A stretch of 64,000 nt of DNA from Noviherbaspirillum_A sp047237965 (GTDB taxonomy: Bacteria; Pseudomonadota; Gammaproteobacteria; Burkholderiales; Burkholderiaceae_D), in the NCBI RefSeq assembly GCF_047237965.1, contig NZ_JBDFLX010000001.1, forward strand, positions 3,038,001 to 3,102,000, in the 5' to 3' direction. A program made the position numbers and the translations under genes. Below, one piece after another: positions 27,983 through 36,261 of this stretch; the stretch's first letter is position 1; each line of letters opens with the position of its first letter. The notes under the pieces were generated by a model. It saw nothing but the letters and a program-made list of their open reading frames with translations, searched no databases and had not been told where the DNA came from.

Positions 27983-28074
27983 CAGGGGATTTGCGCTGCG
28001 CAAAATGCAGCGCTTATTGTGTTACATCGCGCAAAATCCTTCTATCTGCTGCTTCCTGCAATAAGCGTGTTTGC

Positions 28075-28377
28075 TTACGCGCCGAAATACAGGTCGTTGA
28101 CGTCGCCTGCGTGGCGGGTCTGGGCAGCGCGGGCTGCTTCCTTCCTTACTTGTTCGCGGGTCTGGGTGCTGCCTGCGAACTGGGTGTCCTGGCCGTCGTG
28201 CTGGCGCTGAACGACGTCGCCCTGGGCATAGGCTTGTGCCAGTTCCTGGCGCACCTGGGCGCGGGTCAGGGTGGACTTGAAGCCGGCGTCCGGCGCAACG
28301 AATTCGGTTTGCTGGGCAAAGGACGAACCTGCGGCGGCGAGGATGGCGGTAGCGACGATGATGTTCTTGATGTTCAT
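28075..28377 (-). CDS. DUF4148 domain-containing secreted protein
   Basis: A 100-residue protein with a signal peptide (MNIKNIIVATAIL...SSFAQ) and a DUF4148 region with the typical TRAQVRQELAQAYAQGDVV and TREQVRKEAARAA segments. DUF4148 proteins are small, abundant periplasmic or exported proteins of Burkholderiales with unknown function. GGAGAAAAACC precedes the ATG. Transcribed divergently from the ArsR-type regulator gene. Confidence 0.88.
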   Translation of the reverse strand: MNIKNIIVATAILAAAGSSFAQQTEFVAPDAGFKSTLTRAQVRQELAQAYAQGDVVQRQHDGQDTQFAGSTQTREQVRKEAARAAQTRHAGDVNDLYFGA

Positions 28378-28613
28378 GGTTTTTCTCCAATAAGTAGGGG
28401 CTGCTGACCAGGCGCTTCAGCTAGTTGCCTGGGTCGCCAGCGGTAGGCCTGGCTGGATCGCGCTAACGGCGCTGATCGATGACAGGCATGTTACAGATCG
28501 CTGCCCCGGCAATAAATGGCATACCAGGCAATGAACTATTGCCAAAATCGGTTCAATCCTTGCCTGGCGGCACGCGGTAAAAAAAGCACTTGAAATCGGA
28601 TCGTGTATCGCCA

Positions 28614-28645
28614 TATCACGATACATAGTTTCAAATATCTCGATA
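28614..28645 (+). promoter_or_regulatory. Paired operator-like palindromes upstream of the ArsR-type gene
   Basis: TATCACGATA (28614-28623) and TATCTCGATA (28636-28645) are near-identical palindromes whose centres are 22 bases apart, about two helical turns. A further half-site on the opposite strand (CGATACACGA) lies at about 28601-28610. They sit 22-53 bases before the regulator ATG, as expected for autoregulation by a winged-helix dimer. Confidence 0.6.
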
Positions 28646-28666
28646 AATACATTGGGCAAAAGCGAA

Positions 28667-28999
28667 ATGAACGACGCAGGCGGCACCGACCTTACTCCTG
28701 AAATCGATGTGGACGCCATCCACAAGGCGCTGGCCAACCCTATCCGCCGCCAGATCCTGGCCTGGCTGAAGGACCCGTCGGCGCATTTTTCGATGCAGGA
28801 ATATCCGCTGGAACTTGGCGTATGCGCCGGCCTGATCGATCAGCGTGCAGGACTTTCCCAGTCCACCGTGTCCGCGCACCTGGCCACGCTGCAGCGCGCC
28901 GGCCTGATCACGTCCCGCAAGGTGGGCCAGTGGATCTTCTTCAAGCGCAATGAAGACCTGATCGGCCGCTTCATTGCACAGCTTGATGAGGCGCTCTGA
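28667..28999 (+). CDS. ArsR-family winged-helix transcriptional regulator
   Basis: A 110-residue regulator with an ArsR-type helix-turn-helix: IHKALANPIRRQILAWL, then GLSQSTVSAHLATLQRAGLI (recognition helix) and SRKVGQWIFFKRNE (wing). The typical metal-binding ELCVCDL motif is absent; single cysteine C47 or so lies in LGVCAGLIDQ. This suggests a redox- or electrophile-sensing type. A TTG five codons earlier could also start the frame. It lies 88 bases upstream of the Old Yellow Enzyme gene, which it probably controls. Confidence 0.85.
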   Translation: MNDAGGTDLTPEIDVDAIHKALANPIRRQILAWLKDPSAHFSMQEYPLELGVCAGLIDQRAGLSQSTVSAHLATLQRAGLITSRKVGQWIFFKRNEDLIGRFIAQLDEAL

Positions 29000-29087
29000 G
29001 CCCTGCTGCCTTGCCGACATCGCTTCCCTGCCCGGCCCCTGCTTTCCAATCCCGGCTTGAAATGCCGTTTTACAAAAGGAATCTCTC

Positions 29088-30143
29088 ATGAGCAAACTCT
29101 TCGATCCCATCCGCGTCGGCGACCTTGAACTGCCCAACCGGGTCATCATGGCGCCGCTGACACGCTCCCGCGCCATAGGCGGCGGCCGCGTGCCGAACGC
29201 GCTGATGGCCCAATACTATGTGCAGCGCGCCTCGGCCGGCCTGATCCTGTCGGAAGCCACGGCGGTCACGCCGCAGGGCGTGGGCTATGCCGATACGCCG
29301 GGCATCTGGTCCGACGAGCAGGTAGCGGGCTGGAAGATGGTGACGGATGCGGTGCACGCGGCGGGTGGGCGGATCTTCCTGCAGCTCTGGCACGTGGGCC
29401 GGATTTCCGACCCGGTCTTCCTCGATGGCGAACTGCCGGTGGCGCCGAGCGCGATCGCGGCGCAAGGCCATGTCAGCCTGGTGCGCCCGAAGCGCGCCTA
29501 TGTCACGCCACGCGCGCTGGACACGGAGGAAATTCCGGGCATCGTCGCGGCTTACCGCAAGGGCGCGGAAAACGCCAAGCTGGCTGGTTTCGACGGCGTG
29601 GAAATCCATGGTGCGAACGGCTACCTGCTCGACCAGTTCCTGCAGGACAAGACCAACAAGCGCACCGACGCCTACGGCGGTTCGGTGGAAAACCGGGCGC
29701 GCCTGCTGCTGGAAGTGACCGACGCCTGCATCGAGGTGTGGGGCGCGTCGCGCGTGGGCATGCACCTGGCGCCGCGCGGCGATGCGCATGACATGGGCGA
29801 CGCCAATCCGGCCGAGACCTTCGGCTATGTGGCGACCGAACTGGGCAAGCGCGGCATCGCCTTCATCTGCGCACGCGAGGCGCTCGGCCCGAACCGGCTG
29901 GGTCCGCAGCTGAAGAAGGCGTTCGGCGGCGTGTATATCGCCAATGAAAAGATGACCCGCGACAGCGCCGAACAGGTGATCGCCTCGGGCGAGGCGGATG
30001 CGGTGGCCTTTGGCCAGCTGTTCATCGCCAACCCGGATCTGCCAGAGCGCCTGAAGATCAACGCGCCGCTGAACCAGCCGCAGCCGGAGACCTTCTACCA
30101 TCCGGGCGCGGAAGGCTATACCGACTATCCGGCGCTGGCCTGA
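29088..30143 (+). CDS. Old Yellow Enzyme-family alkene reductase (NemA-like)
   Basis: A 351-residue FMN flavoprotein. Conserved segments are PNRVIMAPLTRSRA, QLWHVGRIS, GFDGVEIHGANGYLLDQFLQD (the His-Asn substrate pair), TDAYGGSVENRARLLLEV and the C-terminal FGQLFIANPDLPERL. Members reduce activated C=C bonds of electrophiles such as N-ethylmaleimide using NADPH. AAAAGGAATCTCTC precedes the ATG. The upstream ArsR-type gene is the likely regulator, in the manner of NemR-NemA although NemR is of a different family. Confidence 0.92.
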   Translation: MSKLFDPIRVGDLELPNRVIMAPLTRSRAIGGGRVPNALMAQYYVQRASAGLILSEATAVTPQGVGYADTPGIWSDEQVAGWKMVTDAVHAAGGRIFLQLWHVGRISDPVFLDGELPVAPSAIAAQGHVSLVRPKRAYVTPRALDTEEIPGIVAAYRKGAENAKLAGFDGVEIHGANGYLLDQFLQDKTNKRTDAYGGSVENRARLLLEVTDACIEVWGASRVGMHLAPRGDAHDMGDANPAETFGYVATELGKRGIAFICAREALGPNRLGPQLKKAFGGVYIANEKMTRDSAEQVIASGEADAVAFGQLFIANPDLPERLKINAPLNQPQPETFYHPGAEGYTDYPALA

Positions 30144-30153
30144 GTAGAGGTGT

Positions 30154-30750
30154 TCAGCCTTCCGGCGCGGTGATGCGCGCCTGGCCCTGGGTAAGGTCGC
30201 ACAGGGCCAGGCGCGCTGCCGGCAGTTCTGCCGCCGGCAGGCGTATCGACAGTTCCACCAGCGCGCCGTGGCTGCCGCGCTCCAGCAGGTAGCCGTGCTG
30301 GGCAATCCAGCGCCGGATCCTGGCTTCGTCGGGATACGCGACTTCCAAGGTCAGCGTGGCCTGGGCCACGTACTCGATGCGCTGCGCGTCCTTCAGCGCG
30401 CTGGCAATCGCATCGGTATAGGCGCGCACCAGGCCGCCGGCACCGAGCTTGACGCCGCCGAAATAGCGCACCACCGCGCCCAGCACATTGTCCAGCTCGT
30501 GATGACGCAGCACTTCCATGATGGGGCGGCCGGCCGTGCCCGACGGCTCGCCGTCGTCGGACATGCCGGATTGGCCGCCGGCCAGCAGAGCCCAGCAGAC
30601 ATGGGTGGCGGCCGGATGCACGGCCCGCAGCCGTGAAATTTCCAATTGGGCGGCATCGCGGCCTTCGACCGGCATGGCGATCGCGATGAAACGGCTCTTG
30701 CGGATGTCGATGTCGGCGTGCACCGCCTGCGCCAGGGTGTAGACAGCCAT
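30154..30750 (-). CDS. YigZ/IMPACT-family protein
   Basis: A 198-residue protein of the UPF0029/IMPACT family: KSRFIAIAMPVEG, THVCWALL, SDDGEPSGTAGRPIMEVL and VVRYFGGVKLGAGGLVRAYTDA are diagnostic. Bacterial YigZ is a two-domain protein of unknown biochemical role, linked by fold to translation factors. It is convergent with the alkene reductase gene and divergent from the DUF3820 gene. Confidence 0.92.
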   Translation of the reverse strand: MAVYTLAQAVHADIDIRKSRFIAIAMPVEGRDAAQLEISRLRAVHPAATHVCWALLAGGQSGMSDDGEPSGTAGRPIMEVLRHHELDNVLGAVVRYFGGVKLGAGGLVRAYTDAIASALKDAQRIEYVAQATLTLEVAYPDEARIRRWIAQHGYLLERGSHGALVELSIRLPAAELPAARLALCDLTQGQARITAPEG

Positions 30751-30832
30751 GTTTTTCCTTTGATGGCCGCCAGCGCTGGGCAGGCCGAACAGCGCTTATT
30801 ATATCGGCCACCGCTTTTTTTCCTCTTCCCCC

Positions 30833-31060
30833 ATGACGCCCGAAACCCTGCAATTGCTGGTCCGCCGTGAAATGCCCTTTGGCAAATACAAGGGACGCGT
30901 GCTGGCGGACCTGCCCGGCCACTATCTGGCCTGGTTCGCCCGCGAGGGTTTCCCCAAGGGCGAGCTGGGCAGCCTGCTGGCGCTGATGTACGAACTCGAC
31001 CACAATGCGCTGCGCCATCTGCTGGCGCCCCTGCGCGACCGCGCCGGAGCCCTGTCATGA
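30833..31060 (+). CDS. DUF3820 family protein
   Basis: A 75-residue protein with the DUF3820 core MPFGKYKGRVLADLPGHYL followed by WFAREGFPKGELGSLLALMYEL. It has no cysteine or membrane segment. Family members are small conserved proteins of unknown function. Its TGA overlaps the ATG of the LysE-type gene by four bases, so the two are translationally coupled. Confidence 0.88.
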   Translation: MTPETLQLLVRREMPFGKYKGRVLADLPGHYLAWFAREGFPKGELGSLLALMYELDHNALRHLLAPLRDRAGALS

Positions 31061-31680
31061 CCCTGCACACCTGGTGGCTGTTCGTGATGATGAGCTTCGT
31101 GATTTGCGGCACGCCCGGCCCCAACATGCTGGTGGTCATGAGCAGCAGCGCCCGCCACGGCGCCAGGCCAGCCCTGGCGGTCATGGCCGGCTGCATGACG
31201 GCGCTGATGCTGATGATGGGCCTGTCCGCGGCCGGCCTGGGCGCATTGCTGCAAGCCTCGCCCGCCGTGTTCGATGTGCTGCGCTGGGTTGGCGCCGCCT
31301 ACCTGGTTTACCTGGGCGTGAAAAGCTGGCGCGCGCCCACGGCAGGCAGCGCAGGCGATGCGCCCGCCGTGCCATCCGAACGCGGCGCGGCGCTGTTCCG
31401 GCGCGGTTTCCTGGTGGCGGCCAGCAATCCCAAGGCCATCCTGTTTGCAGCCGCCTTCCTGCCGCAGTTCATCACGCTGTCGGCGCCGAGGCTGCCGCAG
31501 TTCGCGATCCTGCTGGTGACGTTTGCACTGATCGAAGGCGGCTGGTACATGGCCTATGCGGCCGGCGGCCAGCGCATCGCGGTCTACCTGCGCCGCGCCA
31601 CGGTGCTGCGCCTGTTCAACCGGGTGACCGGCGGGGTTTTCGTCGGCTTCGGGGCACTGATGGCGGCGCTGCGGCACTAA
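31057..31680 (+). CDS. LysE/RhtB-family amino-acid exporter
   Basis: A 207-residue inner-membrane protein with about six hydrophobic segments and the family signature GTPGPNMLVVMSSSARHGARPAL near residue 20, plus AASNPKAILFAAAFLPQFI. Exports amino acids or homoserine lactones in related proteins; substrate here unknown. Coupled to the DUF3820 gene by ATGA. Confidence 0.92.
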   Translation: MTLHTWWLFVMMSFVICGTPGPNMLVVMSSSARHGARPALAVMAGCMTALMLMMGLSAAGLGALLQASPAVFDVLRWVGAAYLVYLGVKSWRAPTAGSAGDAPAVPSERGAALFRRGFLVAASNPKAILFAAAFLPQFITLSAPRLPQFAILLVTFALIEGGWYMAYAAGGQRIAVYLRRATVLRLFNRVTGGVFVGFGALMAALRH

Positions 31681-31704
31681 TGCCGGTCCCAACCCATCAC
31701 GTCC

Positions 31705-31811
31705 AATGAAACCGCGTCTTTTTCCGCCTGGCTGCGTTGGGATCGTCGTCAATAGCCAGGCTATTGACTCCTCGCCCACCTTGCCAGACGAAAAAATCCA
31801 TCGGTTTCATT
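31705..31811. repeat. 107-bp imperfect palindromic intergenic element
   Basis: Outer arms AATGAAACCG (31705-31714) and CGGTTTCATT (31802-31811) are perfect inverted repeats. A middle section pairs TTTTTCCGCCTGGC with GCCAGACGAAAAAA (two mismatches). The centre is GTCAATAG-CCAGG-CTATTGAC (31748-31768). The whole folds as one long cruciform or hairpin. It looks like a dispersed palindromic element of the REP/MITE sort. Placed between the LysE and DUF1810 genes, it lacks a coding frame. Confidence 0.7.
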
Positions 31812-31863
31812 CGGGACGCGACGGATTGGAACTGGCATGAGCGGTCCCTTCACTGGAGAGCCT

Positions 31864-32289
31864 ATGGAACATGACCCGTTTGAACTGCAGCGCTTCGTCG
31901 ACGCCCAGGAACCGCTGCGGCAGCGCGTCAAGGCCGAAATGCGCGCCGGCCGCAAGTCCAGCCACTGGATGTGGTTTTTCTTCCCGCAGCTGCGCGGACT
32001 GGGCAAGAGCGAAATGGCGCATCGCTATGGCATTGCGTCGCTCGACGAAGCCCGCGCCTATCTGGCCCATCCGGTGCTGGGCCCGCGGCTGCGCGAAGCC
32101 TGCCAGATCATTCATGAGGTCAGGGGCCGCAGCGCCCATCAGATATTCGGCAACCCCGACGATGTGAAATTCCGCTCCTGCCTGACGCTGTTTGGCCGCG
32201 CCGCGCCGGATGAACCGGTCTTCGCGGCCTGCCTGCGCAAGTATTTCGCCGGCGTGGAAGACCAGGCTACGCTGGCGCTGATGCGCTGA
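31864..32289 (+). CDS. DUF1810 family protein
   Basis: A 141-residue protein with the DUF1810 signatures FELQRFVDAQ, SHWMWFFFPQLRGLGKSEMAHRYGI and DDVKFRSCLTLF. It is soluble and alpha-helical. GGAGAG four bases or so before the ATG at 31864 decides this start against one nine codons upstream. Family function is unsettled; related folds include ADP-ribose-linked proteins. It overlaps the 3' end of the GNAT gene on the other strand by 23 bases. Confidence 0.88.
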   Translation: MEHDPFELQRFVDAQEPLRQRVKAEMRAGRKSSHWMWFFFPQLRGLGKSEMAHRYGIASLDEARAYLAHPVLGPRLREACQIIHEVRGRSAHQIFGNPDDVKFRSCLTLFGRAAPDEPVFAACLRKYFAGVEDQATLALMR

Positions 32290-32815
32290 TGCGGTAGAGG
32301 CAGTGGCGGCGCAGCGGATGCCCTTCTGGCAGCGCCGGATGGTCAAACCCGCTTCCATCCTCGCGCATGCCCAGGCGTCTCATCACCGCCCGTGAACGCA
32401 CATTGCCGACGGCGGTGAAGGCGACGATCTCTTGCAGTTGCAGCCTGTCGAATCCAAAACGCAGCGCCCCGGTCGCGGCCTCGATGGCATAGCCGCGACC
32501 CCAGTATTGGTGGGCCAGGCGCCAGCCAATTTCAACACAGGGGGAAAACGGCAGCGCGTCCGGTTGCGCGTGCAGGCCGACAAAACCGAGGAATACCTGC
32601 GTTGCCTTGCACTCCACTGCCCAGAAGCCCCAGCCCTGCACCTCGATGAACGTCTGGCAGCGCTCGGCCAGTGCGTCGCTCTGGCTGGGAGACAAGAGAG
32701 AAGGAAAAAAGGCCATCACCCGCGGATCGGCATTCAGCGCGCGGAAAGGCGCCTTGTCTTCCTCGCACCAGGGTCGCAGGCGCAGACGCGCCGTCTGTAT
32801 GACGGTCTGCGTCAT
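32267..32815 (-). CDS. GNAT-family N-acetyltransferase (RimJ/RimL type)
   Basis: A 182-residue acetyltransferase with the N-terminal TARLRLRPWCEEDKAPF, the acetyl-CoA loop segment EIGWRLAHQYWGRGYAIEAATGALRFGF, and VRSRAVMRRLGM near the end. This pattern is typical of the branch containing RimJ/RimL and many unassigned enzymes. AAAGG eight bases before the ATG at 32815 favours this start over 32836. Substrate unknown. It follows the histidine kinase gene closely and is probably cotranscribed. Confidence 0.87.
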   Translation of the reverse strand: MTQTVIQTARLRLRPWCEEDKAPFRALNADPRVMAFFPSLLSPSQSDALAERCQTFIEVQGWGFWAVECKATQVFLGFVGLHAQPDALPFSPCVEIGWRLAHQYWGRGYAIEAATGALRFGFDRLQLQEIVAFTAVGNVRSRAVMRRLGMREDGSGFDHPALPEGHPLRRHCLYRISASAPA

Positions 32816-32845
32816 GTCCGTGCCTTTGCGTGCCATCTTCCGGAC

Positions 32846-35635
32846 TCAGTGCGCAAGCTTCAGCATCGCCGCCACCCGCTGGGCGAAGGTATCCAGGCTG
32901 AACGGCTTGGTCAGCACATCCATCGCCGGCTCCAGCATGCCGTTGCGGGTCGGCGCGTCTTCCGCATAGCCGGTGATGAACAGCACCTTCAGGCCGGGAC
33001 GGCGCAGCCGCGCCGCTTCGGCCAGCTGGCGGCCGTTCATGCCGCCGGGCAGGCCGACGTCGGTGATGAGCAGGTCGGCAGGCTGGCCGGCGTCGATCAG
33101 GCCGAGCGCGGCGGCGGCGTCGCCGCTCTGCACGACCCGGTAGTTCAGCATTTCCAGCATCTCGGCCAGCAGCTCCCGCAGATGGCCCTCGTCGTCCACC
33201 AGCAGCAGGGTGGCCTGGCTGACCGCCTGCATCGCATTGCCGTTCCCGGCATTGTGCTTGTCTGGCAGCGCGTCGCCGCGATAGCGCGGCAGCTTCAGCC
33301 GGATCACGGTGCCCTCGCCCGGCGCGGTATCGATCGCGATATGTCCGCCGGACTGCTTGGCGAAGCCGTAGATCATGGACAGCCCGAGGCCGGTGCCCTG
33401 CCCTTGCGGCTTGGTGGTGAAAAAGGGATCGAAGGCGCGCGCGGCGACCTCGGGCGTCATGCCGGTGCCGTTGTCGGCCACCCGGATCGACACATAGTCG
33501 CCGGGCTGCACTTCGGCATGCCGGGCGGCGTAATCCGCGTCGAGCACGGTATTGGCGGTTTCGATGGTCAGCAGGCCGCCGCCGGGCATGGCGTCGCGCG
33601 CATTGATGGCGAGATTGAGCAGCGCGCTTTCAAGCTGGTTGGGGTCGCATTCGATCGGCCAGACATCGGCCGCCAGCCTGGCTTCCACCTGCACCGAGGG
33701 ACCGACGGTGCGCCCGATCAAATCCGTCATCGTCGCCACCAGCCGGTTCGGGTCCAGCGGCTTGGGCATCAGGGTCTGGCGGCGGGAAAAGGCCAGCAGC
33801 CTGTGCGTGAGCGCGGCGGCGCGGTTGGCCACCGCCATGGCGTCGTCGATATGGCGCGCCAGGCCGACGCCGCCGCTGCGCATCTTCACCTTCAGCAGTT
33901 CCAGGTTGCCCACCATGCCGGCCAGCAGGTTGTTGAAATCATGCGCAATGCCGCCGGTGAGCTGGCCCACCGCTTCCATTTTCTGGGCCTGGCGCAGCGC
34001 TTCCTCGGTCTGGTGCAGGAGCTCGGCCTGGCGCCGTTCCGCGGTGATGTCGCGCGCCACGCCGTAGAGCACGTCGCCCTCGGGCACGATGGTCCAGGAC
34101 AGCCAGCGAAAACCGCCGTCGCGGTGCAGATTGCGCACCTCGTAGCGCACCACCGCCTGGCCGCGCGCCAGCAGTTCCACCTTGCTGCTCAGGTCCGTGC
34201 GATGGTCCGGATGGGTCATGTCGAGGAAGGGCATCGATACCGCTTCCTCCAGGCTCCAGCCGAGGATGGTGCTAAACGCCGGATTCACATTCAGGAAGTA
34301 GCCGTTCAGCGAGGCAATCGCCATGATGTCCTGCGACATGCCCCAGAGCCGGTCGCGCTCCAGCGTGCTCTGGCGGATGCCGATCTCGAGGCCGGCATTG
34401 AGCTGGCGCAGCGCGTCCTCGGTGCGGCGCAGTTCGGTGATGTCGGTATGTACGCCCACCCATTCGATGATGTCGCCGCGGGCATCCATGGTGGGAACGG
34501 CGCGCACCGAATAATGGCGCCACTGGCCGTCGCGGCGGCGCAGCCGGTGCTCGGCCAGGTAGGCGCGCCGTTCGGCCACGGCCTGGTGCCAGACGTCGAT
34601 GCTGTGGCGCACGTCGTCCGGATGCACCGCGTCGGTCCAGCCGAAGTCCTGGTACTGCTCGTAGCTCTGGCCGGTGAGCATGGTCCATCCCGGCTGCTCG
34701 CCGCGCATGCGGCCGCTGGCGTCATTGGTCCAGAGCACGCCCTCGACCGCCTTGATCGCGGCCTGGAAGCGGGCATTGCTGGCCACCACGGCGGCTTCGG
34801 CCAGCTTGCGGTCATGGATGTCGAGCACGGCGCCGACATAGCCGAGGTAGCGGCCGTCCTCGCCGAAGCGGGGCGCGGCGGCGTCGATGACCCAGCGGTA
34901 GACGCCGTCATGCCGGCGCAGCCGGTACTCGGCGCGAAAATGGGACTGGGCCTCGTTGGCCGCCAGGAAGGCGGCTTCCGCGGCGGGCCGGTCTTCGGGA
35001 TGGGTAACGTCCAGCCATCCCAGGCCCAGGCCGTCGTCACGGGACTGGCCGGTAAACTGGTACCAAGCCGGATTGAGGTAGGTGCAGCAGCCGCTCGCCT
35101 CGGTGGTCCACATGATGATTTCGGTGTGGTCGGCAATGCTGCGGTAGGCCGGCGTGTCGTCACGCGGCACGCTGGCGGTGACGTCGATCCAGGTGCAGCA
35201 AACGCCGGCCGGCGCGCCCAGCGCATCGCGCACCGGCGCCAGGGAGTAGTCGAGCCAGGCCAGTTCGCGCACGCCGCCGCACAGGCGGCTCAGCGGCTGG
35301 CGCCGGCGATGCACCGGGTCGCCCGCCATGGCTTGGGCAAACTGCGGCTGCAACTGCTGCCAGTCCCACGGCCAGGCCTCGGCCACCGGCCTGCCCAGCG
35401 CCGCCGGATGGCGGTCGCCCAGCAGTTGGGCGCAGGCGTCGTTGTACAGCAGCAGGCCTTCCGGCCCCCATGCGATGCAGGTGGCGAAGCCCGAATCGAG
35501 CGCCAGCGACAGCGCGGCGGCAAGCGCCTGCGGCCATTCATGGGGCTGGCCCAGGCCGCGCAGGCGGTCCGGCTGGCGCAACAGGCCACGGACTTCGCCG
35601 GGACCCTGCAGAAAATGAGGCATGGGGTTCTGCAT
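32846..35635 (-). CDS. Multi-PAS hybrid sensor histidine kinase
   Basis: About 929 residues, apparently cytoplasmic with no membrane segment. An N-terminal PAS-like region is followed by three PAS domains (IADHTEIIMWTTEASG; AVEGVLWTNDASG; SQDIMAIASLNGYFLNVNPAF), each with a PAC segment. Next come a HisKA domain with the phospho-acceptor in GGIAHDFNNLLAG, an ATPase domain with LLNLAINARDAMPGGG and GTGLGLSMIYG, and a C-terminal receiver with its aspartate in LLITDVGLPGG. The start is uncertain: ATGs at 35686, 35635 and 35623 are possible, and the family N terminus favours one of the later two. No cognate output regulator is next to it. Confidence 0.9.
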   Translation of the reverse strand: MQNPMPHFLQGPGEVRGLLRQPDRLRGLGQPHEWPQALAAALSLALDSGFATCIAWGPEGLLLYNDACAQLLGDRHPAALGRPVAEAWPWDWQQLQPQFAQAMAGDPVHRRRQPLSRLCGGVRELAWLDYSLAPVRDALGAPAGVCCTWIDVTASVPRDDTPAYRSIADHTEIIMWTTEASGCCTYLNPAWYQFTGQSRDDGLGLGWLDVTHPEDRPAAEAAFLAANEAQSHFRAEYRLRRHDGVYRWVIDAAAPRFGEDGRYLGYVGAVLDIHDRKLAEAAVVASNARFQAAIKAVEGVLWTNDASGRMRGEQPGWTMLTGQSYEQYQDFGWTDAVHPDDVRHSIDVWHQAVAERRAYLAEHRLRRRDGQWRHYSVRAVPTMDARGDIIEWVGVHTDITELRRTEDALRQLNAGLEIGIRQSTLERDRLWGMSQDIMAIASLNGYFLNVNPAFSTILGWSLEEAVSMPFLDMTHPDHRTDLSSKVELLARGQAVVRYEVRNLHRDGGFRWLSWTIVPEGDVLYGVARDITAERRQAELLHQTEEALRQAQKMEAVGQLTGGIAHDFNNLLAGMVGNLELLKVKMRSGGVGLARHIDDAMAVANRAAALTHRLLAFSRRQTLMPKPLDPNRLVATMTDLIGRTVGPSVQVEARLAADVWPIECDPNQLESALLNLAINARDAMPGGGLLTIETANTVLDADYAARHAEVQPGDYVSIRVADNGTGMTPEVAARAFDPFFTTKPQGQGTGLGLSMIYGFAKQSGGHIAIDTAPGEGTVIRLKLPRYRGDALPDKHNAGNGNAMQAVSQATLLLVDDEGHLRELLAEMLEMLNYRVVQSGDAAAALGLIDAGQPADLLITDVGLPGGMNGRQLAEAARLRRPGLKVLFITGYAEDAPTRNGMLEPAMDVLTKPFSLDTFAQRVAAMLKLAH

Positions 35636-35751
35636 CAGGGGGCCTATGGAAAGAGCGATGTGTGTATCGGAAACTGCCGGCAACATGGTATTGCACAGCG
35701 CAAGCGAGGGGCAATGTATTTCATGCCGGCCAGACTGCGGCCGGCGTGCGC

Positions 35752-36195
35752 TCAGGATACCCAGTTCACCCGCTGGAACTTGCCCGAAAACGCGTCGGGC
35801 ATCGGCACCACCTTGCGGGTCTTGTAATTGAAGAACACGAAACCGGACTTCGCCATGGCCACCAGCGCCTGGTCGTGCGGCCGGGTGATGCGGAAGGTGA
35901 TGTCGCCGCCATAGGTGTTGAAGTCCATCACGCCGACTTCGAACAGCAGCTGGTCGCGCGCATGGGCTTCATTGCGGTAGGTGGTGGCGAGGTCGGTGAC
36001 GATGGTGCCGACGTCCTGGCCCAGGGTGCCTTCCAGGCCGAAGTCGAACAGGAAGCGTGCCCGGGCTTCGGAGATCATCGAGATCATCGAATCGTTGCCG
36101 AGGTGGTTGGCGCCATTGATGTCGGTCACGCGCACGGTGAGCTGGGTGGCGTAGTAGTACTGGTCTTCAGGGAAATCGAGCTTCAGGCGTGCCAT
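35752..36195 (-). CDS. Hotdog-fold acyl-CoA thioesterase
   Basis: A 147-residue 4HBT-like protein. TVRVTDINGANHLGNDSMISMISEARARFLFDFG fits the hotdog helix, and TTYRNEAHARDQLLFEVGV the following strand. A conserved Asn/His/Glu set (NGANHLGND) is in the usual active-site position. The ATG at 36195 is chosen because an upstream ATG (36222) adds residues unlike the family. Substrate unknown. Confidence 0.83.
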   Translation of the reverse strand: MARLKLDFPEDQYYYATQLTVRVTDINGANHLGNDSMISMISEARARFLFDFGLEGTLGQDVGTIVTDLATTYRNEAHARDQLLFEVGVMDFNTYGGDITFRITRPHDQALVAMAKSGFVFFNYKTRKVVPMPDAFSGKFQRVNWVS

Positions 36196-36261
36196 GGTTT
36201 GCTGGTGAATGTTGCGGCGCAACGCGCGCCAGCCGGGATTGTACCGGCATCGGGGCCGGCA

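Noticed and set aside
27611..28003. A 130-residue open frame on the minus strand in the gltI-DUF4148 gap
   Set aside because: Low-complexity Arg/Gln-rich translation, covers a terminator hairpin, no ribosome binding site and no family resemblance.
28652..28666. TTG start for the ArsR-type regulator
   Set aside because: An ATG five codons later gives the normal family N terminus; TTG adds nothing conserved.
32432..35827. A very long plus-strand open frame (1131 codons) opposite the GNAT and histidine kinase genes
   Set aside because: High-GC antisense artefact: the minus strand encodes clear GNAT, PAS, HisKA and receiver domains, while the plus reading is His/Arg/Gln-rich without domains.
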